A stretch of DNA of 64,000 bases from assembly GCF_001702265.1 (NCBI RefSeq), contig NZ_MAUE01000034.1:21708-85707 (forward strand), in the 5' to 3' direction. The stretch comes from Pseudomonas aylmerensis. GTDB taxonomy: Bacteria; Pseudomonadota; Gammaproteobacteria; Pseudomonadales; Pseudomonadaceae. The notes beneath the pieces were generated by a model that had not been told where the DNA came from, ran no database searches, and was given only the letters and a program-made list of their open reading frames with translations. The position numbers were made by a program, and so were the translations under genes. Shown here piece by piece: positions 8,460 through 17,270 of this stretch. Numbering within the stretch: the stretch's first letter is position 1; each line of letters opens with the position of its first letter.

Positions 8460-9356
8460 ATGAATAAATTAGAACAGTTAGCCAATGACCCTCCCCTGCG
8501 CGCCGTGCGCACCTTCGAAGCGTTTGCGCGCCATGGCGGGGTGAATGCCGCCGCGCGCGAGCTGGACGTGTCCGCCTCGGCGATCAGCCATCAACTGCAC
8601 TTGCTCGAAGATTTCCTGCAGCAGCCGCTGACCTTGCGCCAGGGCCGCAACCTGGTACTTACCGATGAAGGCCGCGAGTATTACCGTGCGATTCGCTCGG
8701 CGTTCGCGGTACTGCGCAGCGCCACCGAACACGTGCGCGAGAAAAGCGCCACGCGCCAGGTCACCATCAGTCTGATCCCGTTGTTTGGCATCAACCTGTT
8801 CATCCCGCGCCTGGCCGACTTCCTCAAGGATCACCCGGCGCTGGACATCAACGTGACCTACGCCAACCACCGCAGCTACCCCAGCGACGCGGCCGACCTG
8901 TCGATCCGCTTCGGCACCGGGCACTGGCCGGGCTATCACAGCGAGCCGTTGATTTGCGGCGCGGTCACACCCTATTGCAGTCGCGCATTCCTGGCACAAC
9001 ACGGCCCCATCGACACACCGCAGGCGCTGAGCCAACTGCCCCTGCTGCACGACGAAGAACGCGGCACCTGGGGCCAATGGTTCGAAGCCGCCGAAGTCGA
9101 CGCCACGGCGCTCAATGGGTTGCTGTTGGAAGATGGCCAACTGGCGCTCACGGCCACCCTCACCGGCCTCGGCTGCGCCTTGCTGCGCGAGCCGCTGGTG
9201 ACGCCACATGTGGCCAGTGGTGAGTTGGTGAAGCTGTTCGACCTGCAGGTCAACGACGGCCGCCAGTACTACCTGTGCCGACGGGCCAACAGCGAATTGT
9301 CGAGCGAGGGGAATGACTTGTATGACTGGATCAAGCGCAGCTTGATCGCGGTGTAG
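8460..9356 (+). CDS. LysR-family transcriptional regulator (GcvA-like)
   Basis: 298 aa with start MNKLEQLANDPPLRAVRTFE. The N-terminal winged helix-turn-helix reads FARHGGVNAAARELDVSASA then AISHQL, followed by the periplasmic-binding-like effector domain. The sequence pattern (LRAVRTFEAFARHGG, SYPSDAADLSIRFG) is that of GcvA-type LysR proteins, which often control amino-acid-related operons. It is transcribed away from the transporter-hydrolase operon and is the obvious candidate regulator, probably responding to the imported compound. Confidence 0.9.
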   Translation: MNKLEQLANDPPLRAVRTFEAFARHGGVNAAARELDVSASAISHQLHLLEDFLQQPLTLRQGRNLVLTDEGREYYRAIRSAFAVLRSATEHVREKSATRQVTISLIPLFGINLFIPRLADFLKDHPALDINVTYANHRSYPSDAADLSIRFGTGHWPGYHSEPLICGAVTPYCSRAFLAQHGPIDTPQALSQLPLLHDEERGTWGQWFEAAEVDATALNGLLLEDGQLALTATLTGLGCALLREPLVTPHVASGELVKLFDLQVNDGRQYYLCRRANSELSSEGNDLYDWIKRSLIAV

Positions 9357-9372
9357 AGCGCGATTTGAACGA

Positions 9373-10240
9373 TGGGAGCGGTGGAGTAATAGCGCGGCTG
9401 CGAGGGCGGTGGGGCTGACAGATCTTCTGTGCCTGACACACCGCCTTCGCGGCCTCGCTGGGGCTCGACGGCTCCCACAGGGGGGCGGCTGTGTGGCTGG
9501 GATTTGAGCAGGAGCCGGGTTTCGCTATGTGGTTGAAATTTCGGCTACAACACCGGTCAACTGTGGGAGATGTCGAGCTTTAGCGAGGCTGCGAAGGCGG
9601 CGGCACTGACAGTTCTTCTGTGCCTGATGCACCGCCTTCGCGGCCTCGCTGGGGCTCGACGGCTCCCACAGGGGGGGCAGTTGTGTGGCTGGGATTTGAG
9701 CAGGAGCCGGGTTTCGCTATGTGGCTGAGATTCCAGCTACAACACCGGTCAACTGTGGGAGATGTCGAGCTTTAGCGAGGCTGCGAAGGCGGCGGCACTG
9801 ACAATCCTTCTGTGCCTGATACACCGCCTTCGCGGCCTCGCCGGGGCTCGACGGCTCCCACAGGGGGGAGCGGCTGTGTGGCTGGGATTTGAGCAGGAGC
9901 CGGGTTTGCTATGTGGTTGAAATTTCAGCTACAACACCGGTCAACTGTGGGAGATGTCGAGCTTTAGCGAGGCTGCGAAGGCGGCGGCACTCACTGCCCT
10001 TCTGTGCCTGATACACCGCCTTCGCGGCCTCGCTGGGGCTCGACGGCTCCCACAGGGGGGCGGCTGTGTGACTGGGATTTGAGCAGGAGCCGGTTTCGCT
10101 ATGTGGTTGAAATTTCAGCTACCACTCCGCCCAACTGTGGGAGATGTCGAGCTTTAGCGAGGCTGCGAAGGCGGCGGCATTGGCAGTCCTGCTGTGCCTG
10201 ACACACCGCCTTCGCGGCCTCGCTAAAGCTCCCACATTTG
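9373..10240. repeat. 191-bp tandem array of five REPIN-like hairpins
   Basis: The 913-bp gap between the LysR gene and the next gene is almost wholly repeat. Hairpin units start at about 9373, 9562, 9754, 9946 and 10136 (periods 189-192). Each pairs CTGTGGGAGATGTCGAGCTT-type heads with a complementary end (GCTCGACGGCTCCCACAG) around CGAAGGCGG / CCGCCTTCG. The roughly 80-bp spacers (gctgtgtggctgggatttga...) are themselves homologous, so whole unit plus spacer was amplified. The last unit lacks the spacer. No coding sequence is supported here. Confidence 0.9.
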
Positions 10241-10269
10241 GCGGCGTTCGACATCAGGGTCTTGGCGGG

Positions 10270-11283
10270 TCAGCTGCCATTGCCGTCATGGGCCTCTTCG
10301 AAGAAGTAGTCCTTCCAGCTCGCCGCCTTGTTTTTCAGCACACCGAGTTCCTGCAATTTCTCGGCGTAGATATAGGTGCGCTGCGGCACGATGGTGAAAT
10401 CGATTTCCGGGTCCTGGACGATTTTCTCGACCAGGTCCAGCGGCAACTTCGACTGCTCTACGCGGATATACGCCTTGGCAGCAGCCGGTTTGTCGGCCTT
10501 GATGATTTTCTCGGCCTCGGCCAGTGCGTCATAGAACGCCTTGTAGGTCTTGGGGTTTTCGTCGTGGAATTTCTGCGTGGTGTACAGCACGTTGAACGTG
10601 GCCTGGCCGCCGAGGATGTCGTAGGAACTGAGCACCTTGTGCACGTTGGGATTCAACAGCTCCTGGTACTGGAACGGCGGGCTGGAGAAGTGCGAGTTGA
10701 TCTCCGAACCGCCGGCAATCAACGCCGCCGTGGCGTCGGGGTGAGCCAGGCTGATGGAGATGTCATCAAACTTCTTGTAGTTGGCATCGCCGAACTGCTT
10801 GGCGGTTTCGATCTGCAGGGTGCGTGACTGAAAGCCCACGCCGGCAGCGGGCACGGCGATGCGGTCTTTCTCGGTGAAGTCCTTGAGGGTCTTCACGTTG
10901 GGGTTGTTGGTCAGCAGGTAATTGGGCATCGAGCCGAGGGAGGCGATGGCCTTGACGTTCTGCTTGCCCTTGGTGCGGTCCCACAGCGTGAGCATCGGCG
11001 GCACACCGGCCGAGACCACATCCAGGGCGCCGGCCAGCAGCGATTCGTTCATGGCCGTGGCACCGGATATGCTGTTCCATTCCACCTTGATATCCAGGCC
11101 CTGCTCCTTGCCGTGTTTTTCGATCAGGCGCTGATCGCGCACCACGTCGAGGATCAGGTAGCCGATGCCGAATTGCTGGGCGATGCTGATGGTGCCTTCG
11201 GCCTGCGCACCGGGGCTGAGCAAGGCCGAGGCAGCGACAAGGGATGCCGCCAGGAGGGTCAGGGAGGAACGCTTGAAAGTCAT
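10270..11283 (-). CDS. NMT1/NitT/TauT-type ABC transporter substrate-binding protein (orphan)
   Basis: 337 aa with a signal peptide (KRSSLTLLAASLVAASALL, cleaved after AQA) and the SsuA/THI5-like fold: ISIAQQFGIGYLILDV at the mature N-terminus, then EWNSISGATAMNESLLAGALDVVSAG. This subgroup binds sulfonates, nitrate, thiamine precursors or similar small ligands. No permease or ATPase gene is adjacent, so it must share a transporter elsewhere. The gap upstream contains a TTGGGG...CCCCAA dyad that may control it. Confidence 0.85.
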   Translation of the reverse strand: MTFKRSSLTLLAASLVAASALLSPGAQAEGTISIAQQFGIGYLILDVVRDQRLIEKHGKEQGLDIKVEWNSISGATAMNESLLAGALDVVSAGVPPMLTLWDRTKGKQNVKAIASLGSMPNYLLTNNPNVKTLKDFTEKDRIAVPAAGVGFQSRTLQIETAKQFGDANYKKFDDISISLAHPDATAALIAGGSEINSHFSSPPFQYQELLNPNVHKVLSSYDILGGQATFNVLYTTQKFHDENPKTYKAFYDALAEAEKIIKADKPAAAKAYIRVEQSKLPLDLVEKIVQDPEIDFTIVPQRTYIYAEKLQELGVLKNKAASWKDYFFEEAHDGNGS

Positions 11284-11350
11284 GGGGGTCTGCCGCGTTT
11301 TCGGGAAGGTGCTGGAGCGTAGCGGCGGTTTTTAAGACAGCAAAAGAATA

Positions 11351-11382
11351 TTGGGGTCTATTGTTATGCAAATAATCCCCAA
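11351..11382. promoter_or_regulatory. Dyad TTGGGG-N20-CCCCAA between divergent genes
   Basis: A 6-bp inverted repeat with an AT-rich centre (attgttatgcaaataat) lies between the binding-protein gene and the divergent small gene. It is about 68 bp upstream of the binding-protein start. The form suits a dimeric regulator. Binding protein unknown. Confidence 0.35.
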
Positions 11383-11447
11383 ACTGGCGTGCGGCTGGTA
11401 TTGTGCCGCGCTTTGTAAAACTGCCGCAGACTGCGAGGAAATGGACG

Positions 11448-11879
11448 TTGAACACTGACGAAAAAATGACCGGGGACCTGTTCGAGGTGGATAAGCGCCT
11501 GTCACTCAAACCCGTGGTGGACTTCAACGCCTACCTGCGCAGCGCGTTCGGCGACGGCACCTGCACCTGCGTGCGCTGCACGGCCAGTGGCGGTGACGAG
11601 ACGGGCTATGAGTTCCAGCACTCGTTCGCTTTCGACGGTAAACCGAGCCACCGGCGCTTCGCTTCGACGGCCGGCAGTGATGTGTTGCAGATGCTCAAGA
11701 AAGCCTGGCTGTCGTACACCAAGGCCGAGCTGCCGCTCAGTGGTGCGCTGGCGCTGGACACGGTAAAGGAATTCGTCGAACCGCAGTTGCACAAGCGCCT
11801 GGCACCGCTGTTCCTGGCCAGCGGCTTGGTCAAGGATGTCGACGGCGAGTTGCGCCTGCAGCCACAAGCTGCTGCCTGA
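11448..11879 (+). CDS. Conserved hypothetical protein with CTCVRC motif
   Basis: 143 aa if started at TTG 11448, which has GAGGAA nine bases upstream; ATG 11466 is the alternative. No signal peptide or membrane segment. A CxCxxC cluster (CTCVRC, near residue 37) could bind a metal, but no family is recognised. The C-terminal half is predicted helical and ends in QPQAAA. It is divergent from the binding-protein gene and convergent with the alcohol dehydrogenase, separated from it by a perfect hairpin. Confidence 0.7.
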   Translation: MNTDEKMTGDLFEVDKRLSLKPVVDFNAYLRSAFGDGTCTCVRCTASGGDETGYEFQHSFAFDGKPSHRRFASTAGSDVLQMLKKAWLSYTKAELPLSGALALDTVKEFVEPQLHKRLAPLFLASGLVKDVDGELRLQPQAAA

Positions 11880-11890
11880 TCAACTCCATT

Positions 11891-11916
11891 GCAGGAGCCG
11901 GCTTACCGGCTCCTGC
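11891..11916. terminator. Perfect 11-bp hairpin between convergent genes
   Basis: GCAGGAGCCGG-CTTA-CCGGCTCCTGC, with no T tract, between two convergent stops. It may end transcription from both sides or act as a small REP-like palindrome. The same 26-bp design with paired base changes occurs at 19899-19924. Confidence 0.6.
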
Positions 11917-11926
11917 AAGGGATCGC

Positions 11927-13171
11927 CTAGAACCCGGGAACGCCCTGCACGCGAATCTCCGGCGTCAGTTCTTCCAGCGGCTCGACCAGTGGCCGCTCGT
12001 CGATCCCCGGCAGCAGGATCACCTTGCGGCAATCCTCCTCGGCCTTGTCGAATAGCTCATAACCGCGCGCCGCCTGCTCCAGCGACAGGCGATGGGTGAC
12101 GATCGCCTCCGGGTTCAAGTGCCCCAGTTCGATGTGCCCCAGCAGCTCCGGCAGGAACCGCTGCACATGCGTCTGGCCCATCTTGAAAGTCAGGCCCTTG
12201 TCGAACGCGTCGCCGAACATGAAGCCATGGATAAACCCGGCATACACCCCGGCGACGCTGACCGTGCCACCCCGGCGCACGGCGGCGATGCACTGGCGCA
12301 GGGCCTTGCCGCTGCTGCCTTCGAGCTTGAGGGTGGTGAGGATGGTTTCGGTGGTGCTGCCCTTGGCCTCGAAGCCGACCGCATCGACCACGCCATCGAC
12401 GCCGCGCATACCGGCAGTCTGGCGGATGATGGTGTCGGCAGGGTCATCGTCTTCCTCGAAGTTGATCGGGATCACGCCATACGTTTTCTGTGCATAGGCC
12501 AGGCGATACGGGTGATCGTCGACCATGAAGATCTGCGCGGCCCCAAGCATCTGTGCGCACGCGGCGCTGAGCAGTCCCACCGGGCCGGCGCCATAGATCG
12601 CCACGCTCGAGCCCTCGCCGATGCCGGCATTGGTCACCGCCTGCCAGGCGGTGGGCAGGATGTCGGAAAGGAACAACACCTTCTCATCCGCAAGGGTGCC
12701 AGGCACCTTGAACGGCCCGGTATTGGCCTTGGGCACCCGCACCAGCTCGGCCTGGCCACCGGGAATGCCGCCGTACAAACGGCTATAGCCAAACAGCGCC
12801 GCTCCCGGCGGGATCGCCTTTTTATTCAAGATCGCGCCGCGCCCGTCGTTAGTGGTTTCGCAGGCGGCGAACTGCTGGAGCTGGCAGAAGAAGCAGTCAC
12901 CACAGGCAATCACGAACGGGATCACCACACGGTCGCCGCGCTGCACGGCCGTCACCGCCGGCCCGGTTTCCTCGACGATGCCCATGAACTCGTGCCCGAA
13001 GATATCCCCGTGCTCCACCGTGGGGATCTTGCCCCGGTACAGGTGCAGGTCCGAACCACAGATGGCCGTGGCAGTGACGCGCAAAATGATGTCGTCCGGC
13101 TGCTCAATGATCGGATCGGGAACCGTGTCCACCTGCACCTTATGGGCGCCCTGGAAAGTCATCGCTCGCAT
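11927..13171 (-). CDS. Zinc-dependent alcohol dehydrogenase (formaldehyde dehydrogenase-like)
   Basis: 414-aa medium-chain dehydrogenase. Catalytic zinc ligands are in ATAICGSDLH and GHEFMG; the structural zinc loop CGDCFFCQLQQFAAC has all four Cys spaced as expected. The NAD site is IYGAGPVGLLSAAC near residue 190. The length, the loop before PTAWQAV and the long C-terminal tail resemble the glutathione-independent formaldehyde dehydrogenase subgroup, though this substrate is not proven. ATG 13171 has GGAG eight bases upstream. Confidence 0.87.
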   Translation of the reverse strand: MRAMTFQGAHKVQVDTVPDPIIEQPDDIILRVTATAICGSDLHLYRGKIPTVEHGDIFGHEFMGIVEETGPAVTAVQRGDRVVIPFVIACGDCFFCQLQQFAACETTNDGRGAILNKKAIPPGAALFGYSRLYGGIPGGQAELVRVPKANTGPFKVPGTLADEKVLFLSDILPTAWQAVTNAGIGEGSSVAIYGAGPVGLLSAACAQMLGAAQIFMVDDHPYRLAYAQKTYGVIPINFEEDDDPADTIIRQTAGMRGVDGVVDAVGFEAKGSTTETILTTLKLEGSSGKALRQCIAAVRRGGTVSVAGVYAGFIHGFMFGDAFDKGLTFKMGQTHVQRFLPELLGHIELGHLNPEAIVTHRLSLEQAARGYELFDKAEEDCRKVILLPGIDERPLVEPLEELTPEIRVQGVPGF

Positions 13172-13261
13172 GCTCTGCACTCCTGCCGTTAAAGGGGTTA
13201 TAGGTAAGGGCGGTTGAGCCGGCGAGCGTTCCTTCAGCGTGCGTCCACACCTGATGAGTGG

Positions 13262-14206
13262 TCAGCGCAAACGGGTGACGGTGAGCGCGACCACGGCAAT
13301 TCGCTCCACGCGCTCATACCCGGGTTTGCCCAGCTCTTCGCCGAACACATCAGGATCGAGTTCGCGGTAGGTCCAACCGAAAGCGTCGCTGGCAAGCAGC
13401 GGCTTGACCGCCGCCAGAAACGGGTCTTCGCCGGCGACGATCGCCACGCCGGTGTAGAGCACCAGGCTGCCGCCAAGGGCCAGGCGCCCGAGTGATTCGC
13501 TGGCGATACGCACCGACAGTTGCTCACCCAGCGCGCCGCCGCCATGCCGATAGGCGCGCTGACGGTCGTCGTTCATATAGGGTGGATTGGCGACGATCAG
13601 GTCGAATTCGCCCTCGACACTGCCCAGCACATCGCTGTGGTAGGCACTGACGTTGGCCAGTCCCGCCAGCTCCGCGTTCACCGCCGTGAGGCGCAAGGCA
13701 CGCGGGTTGATGTCCACTGCCAGCACCTCGGCGTCGGGCCGCGCGCGGGCGACCACCAGCGCGCCAACACCGGCGCCGCAGCCGATGTCCACGGCGCGGG
13801 TGATCGGCTCGCCGCGCTGCTGCAGATGGGCTTCGAGCAGGTGCGCGAAGCGGTAGCTGTCCGGTCCGAAAAACACCGCATCCGACTGTGTGGTGGGGTA
13901 CGCCGAGTGGGCCAGCAGCAGATCATCCAGGCTCGACCAACGCACCGCGCTGCGCCACAGCGCGTCGTGCTTCTCGATCACATCGGCCTGCTGCAACTCT
14001 TCCCGGAATGCTTCGGGCAACAGTTGATTGTCAAACGGCATCGACCAGCCAAAGACATCACGCAGGTCGACCGCCAGTGGCGTGGGCAAGCGTTGATAGA
14101 CCCGCTCATGGGTCAACGGCGTCGGCGTGATGAACCGGTAGCCGTGCTCCTTCAACCCCCGGCCCAGGTTGAGCAAGGCGCGGTCGGCGAGTTGTTGTGC
14201 AGACAT
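13262..14206 (-). CDS. Class I SAM-dependent methyltransferase (HemK/PrmB-like, NPPY)
   Basis: 314 aa starting at MSAQQLADRALLNLGRG. The SAM site VDIGCGAGVGALVVARA and the catalytic loop LIVANPPYMNDD place it among N-methyltransferases acting on planar amide or amino groups (Gln N5, or nucleobases). Residues 1-130 form a helical substrate-binding domain unlike that of PrmC. It lies 11 bp downstream of the diiron-protein gene, so the two are almost certainly co-transcribed. Target unknown. Confidence 0.85.
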   Translation of the reverse strand: MSAQQLADRALLNLGRGLKEHGYRFITPTPLTHERVYQRLPTPLAVDLRDVFGWSMPFDNQLLPEAFREELQQADVIEKHDALWRSAVRWSSLDDLLLAHSAYPTTQSDAVFFGPDSYRFAHLLEAHLQQRGEPITRAVDIGCGAGVGALVVARARPDAEVLAVDINPRALRLTAVNAELAGLANVSAYHSDVLGSVEGEFDLIVANPPYMNDDRQRAYRHGGGALGEQLSVRIASESLGRLALGGSLVLYTGVAIVAGEDPFLAAVKPLLASDAFGWTYRELDPDVFGEELGKPGYERVERIAVVALTVTRLR

Positions 14207-14217
14207 GGGCAAGGACC

Positions 14218-15591
14218 TCAGCGCAGGCGCGCGCGCAATTGGATAAAACGTCGGGTGGCGTACAGACCGGCAGGCGTGCAATGGCGCCGCGCCGACAGCC
14301 AGGGAATCAATGCCTGGAGCTGCTGCTCGTCGGACAGGTTCCACAGCGAATCCACCAGCGCCTGGGTGTCCGGATCCGCCGGGCGGTGCTGCTCGCGCGA
14401 GAAGCGGCTACCGCGCCCTGGCCGTACCGGCGGCACGCGTTGGCTGCTGACCCACTCACCGGCGATCCAGTCATGCAGCAGCTGTTTTTCGTAGCCGCTG
14501 AACACGCCGAACATCGCCGCGCCGGCGCCTTCGATCAATTGCCAGAAACGACTGTCGGCCGGGTCCTGGTTGCGCTTGATCCAGCCCTTGTCTTCCAGGG
14601 CCTGGAGAAAGGCGCCGATCTGCCCCGGCTGGGCCAGCCACTGATTGACGGTCTGGCCCTCGAAGCGGCAGTAGTCCGAATGCATGTGCTGGCCGAACGT
14701 GCGCTTGCGTTCGAGCATCGCCACCACTTCGTCCTGCAGCTTGAACCGGCTGATCACCGCGGTGGTGCCCAGGCCGAGGTCGTTGAGCCGGTACCCGTCG
14801 GCCACCCGGCGATAGAAGTCCGCCCTGCCCTCGCCCAGCGGCAATAAATTCAGCACCGACTGCGCGGCCTTGCACGCGTGGCCGCTGCTGGCGTTGTCGA
14901 TGGTCACGTGCAGGGTGAAGTAGTACGGGTCGATGCCCAGCTCGCTCAGCTCGTACGCGGTGATCAACAGGTGCAAGGGCAACTGCTCATAGCCCAGGTT
15001 GTAGCCGATGATCTCTGGCAGGAATTCCTCGGCACACAGCCCCAGCGCCAGTTGCAGCGCGCCTTGCAGGTAATGGCTGTCTTCCAGGCCGGCGTCGCTG
15101 TCGGCATCGTGTTCGCTGAGCAATTTGCGGTAGATCAGCACATGATTCTGCGCCGCCTCACCGTCGCCCAACTCTTCAAGGTAGGTGGTGAGCAGGCCGT
15201 CGAAACGCGGGTCCTGCCAATAGCGCAGCAGGCCGTTGAGCCAGGCGCCGTCGACGTGTTTGGTCGGCGCCACGCGCTGCAGGAAGTACAGCGCATGGGC
15301 CTTGTTCTGGAAATAGCGGCGTGACTGGCCTTGCTGGCGTTGCTCCAGGTAATCGGCATAGGCCTGGGCCACCTCGGCGCAGCGCTGCTCGACCCACGCG
15401 GGCAATTGCTCGGGCGCCTCGGGCAACTCGCCGGGCACGTCGCGCAACTGTGCCAACTGCGTGCGAATAAATGCCCGCGCGACCTCTTCTGCACCCGCAG
15501 TTTCGCCATGCAGCTGTTGATACACCCGCTGGCACTGGCCCGGCTGGGTAAGGGAGGCCGGTTGGCCCGACAGCGCTGTAAAAAGCGTCAT
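14218..15591 (-). CDS. Heme-oxygenase-like diiron (iron-containing redox enzyme family) protein
   Basis: 457 aa if started at MTLFTALSG; the frame is open upstream to 15708. The middle third has the HDO superfamily metal-ligand pattern: EELGDGEAAQNH (Glu about 139, His about 150), a Glu in LGYEQ near 202, then YYFTLHVTIDNASSGHA with His 228, Asp 232 and His 238. Known relatives use a diiron centre for oxidative N-oxygenation, decarboxylation or C-C cleavage. This protein is longer than UndA-type enzymes, with an extra C-terminal domain of about 200 residues. It is followed after 11 bp by a methyltransferase. The reaction is not predictable. Confidence 0.75.
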   Translation of the reverse strand: MTLFTALSGQPASLTQPGQCQRVYQQLHGETAGAEEVARAFIRTQLAQLRDVPGELPEAPEQLPAWVEQRCAEVAQAYADYLEQRQQGQSRRYFQNKAHALYFLQRVAPTKHVDGAWLNGLLRYWQDPRFDGLLTTYLEELGDGEAAQNHVLIYRKLLSEHDADSDAGLEDSHYLQGALQLALGLCAEEFLPEIIGYNLGYEQLPLHLLITAYELSELGIDPYYFTLHVTIDNASSGHACKAAQSVLNLLPLGEGRADFYRRVADGYRLNDLGLGTTAVISRFKLQDEVVAMLERKRTFGQHMHSDYCRFEGQTVNQWLAQPGQIGAFLQALEDKGWIKRNQDPADSRFWQLIEGAGAAMFGVFSGYEKQLLHDWIAGEWVSSQRVPPVRPGRGSRFSREQHRPADPDTQALVDSLWNLSDEQQLQALIPWLSARRHCTPAGLYATRRFIQLRARLR

Positions 15592-15932
15592 GATGGCAGT
15601 GTCCGCAAAGTCCGATGCAACAGGCCTCCCAACAAGGAAGCCCCACAAGAGCGCTGAAAACCACACGCTTCTAACAGTGCAGAGCATCAGGGTGTGCGGA
15701 AAATTCAATCGAGGTTAAGAAGGGGCGGATCGGCGGTTACAGATGGCCCAGCCCGTACACCCGCCGAGGCGTGGATGGGTGCTCCGGCGAGCCAATGGGT
15801 ACTGGAAAAACGTTACTCCGCACAAAAAAAGCTCACTTGATACACAAAGCCCACGCAACGCAGTAAGTTGCCTCTACACAAGGTGCCCCTCACCACTGGG
15901 GCAGTGTTCCCCCGCCAATCCAAGGAACGACC

Positions 15933-17261
15933 ATGCCCGAGCCAAGCAAAAAGATGAGCCTGTTGGGCCTGACCACGCTGGTCACGATCAATATGATGGG
16001 CTCGGGCATCATCATGTTGCCGGCGAGCATGGCGCAGCTGGGCGCGATTTCGTTGTTGTCGTGGGTGATCACGGCAGTGGGCTCGATGGCCATCGCATAT
16101 GGCTTTGCCCAGTGCGGACTGTTCTGTACGCGCACCGGCGGGATGTCGGCGTATACCGAAGAGGCCCACGGCAAGTCGGGATTTTTCCTGTGCTCGTTTC
16201 TGTATTTTCTGTCGCTGATCATCGCCAATGTGGCGATTGCCATTTCAGCCGTGGGCTATCTGTCGTCGTTTGTGCCGTGGCTGGGCAGTGGGCCGGTGCC
16301 GTTGTTCATCGGCAGCCTGGCGCTGATCTGGCTGACCACCGTGGCCAACTTCGGCGGCCCGCGCCTGACCGGGCGCATCGGGGTGGTGACGGTGTGGGGC
16401 GTGATCATTCCCGTGGTGGGGCTGTGTGTGATCGGCTGGTTCTACTTCAAGGCCGAGGTGTTTGTGGCGGCCTGGAACCCCAATCAGCTGGAACTGTGGG
16501 ACGCCATCGGTGCGAGTATTCCGCTGACGCTGTGGGCATTTCTCGGCATGGAGTCGGCGGCGCAAGGCTATGACGCGGTGGAAGAGCCCCAGCGCACCGT
16601 GCCGCTGGCCTGCCTGCTCGGCACCCTGGGCGCGGCGTTGGTGTACGTGCTGTCGACGGCGGTGATCCAAGGCATCGTGCCAAATGCGCAGTTGGCCGAG
16701 TCTTCGGCGCCGTTTGCCTTGGTGTATGCGCAGATGTTCACACCCTGGGTGGGTGAAGTGATCATGGCGCTGGCGGTGGTGGCGTGCATCGGTTCATTGC
16801 TGGGCTGGCAGTTCACCCTGGCGCAGACGGCCAAGATGTCGGCGGACCAGCGTCTGTTTCCGGCCTTTTTCAGCCGGGTCAGCGCGGCGAATGCGCCGGT
16901 ACTCGGGCTGCTCGCGTGTGCGACGCTGCAGAGCCTGATTGCCCTGTCGACCATCTCGCCAACAGCCAGCGCGCAATTCAGCAAACTGGTGAACCTGGCA
17001 GTGGTGACCAACCTGGTGCCCTACGTGACCGCCCTCACCGGCTTGCTGGTAATGATGCACAAGGCACGCGCCACTGCAGCGGTGCAGGCGCGTAATACGC
17101 TGGTAGTGCTGGTAGCCGTGGGGTACTCGCTGTACGCGATTTATGCCTGCGGCGAAGAGGCCGTATTTGGCGCGATGCTGGTGCTGGCGTTCGGGTATTT
17201 GCTGTATGGATTCCTGGCCAGGCGCTTTGTCGAGGAACAGATCTGGGCTCCTGGTACATAA
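15933..17261 (+). CDS. potE: Putrescine/ornithine antiporter (APC family)
   Basis: 442-aa inner-membrane transporter with about twelve hydrophobic helices. It closely follows the PotE pattern: NMMGSGIIMLPASMAQLG in helix 1, IANVAIAISAVGYLSS, TTVANFGGPRLTGRIG, VTVWGVIIPVVGLCVIGW and a LLGWQFTLAQTAKMSADQ loop. PotE exchanges putrescine for ornithine or takes up putrescine. No ornithine decarboxylase gene is next to it, unlike in enterobacteria. AAGGAA precedes the start. Confidence 0.88.
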   Translation: MPEPSKKMSLLGLTTLVTINMMGSGIIMLPASMAQLGAISLLSWVITAVGSMAIAYGFAQCGLFCTRTGGMSAYTEEAHGKSGFFLCSFLYFLSLIIANVAIAISAVGYLSSFVPWLGSGPVPLFIGSLALIWLTTVANFGGPRLTGRIGVVTVWGVIIPVVGLCVIGWFYFKAEVFVAAWNPNQLELWDAIGASIPLTLWAFLGMESAAQGYDAVEEPQRTVPLACLLGTLGAALVYVLSTAVIQGIVPNAQLAESSAPFALVYAQMFTPWVGEVIMALAVVACIGSLLGWQFTLAQTAKMSADQRLFPAFFSRVSAANAPVLGLLACATLQSLIALSTISPTASAQFSKLVNLAVVTNLVPYVTALTGLLVMMHKARATAAVQARNTLVVLVAVGYSLYAIYACGEEAVFGAMLVLAFGYLLYGFLARRFVEEQIWAPGT

Positions 17262-17270
17262 AGGTCAACT

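Noticed and set aside
9373..10240. CRISPR or attachment-site array
   Set aside because: Long imperfect palindromes with homologous spacers at 191-bp period; REPIN-type repeat.
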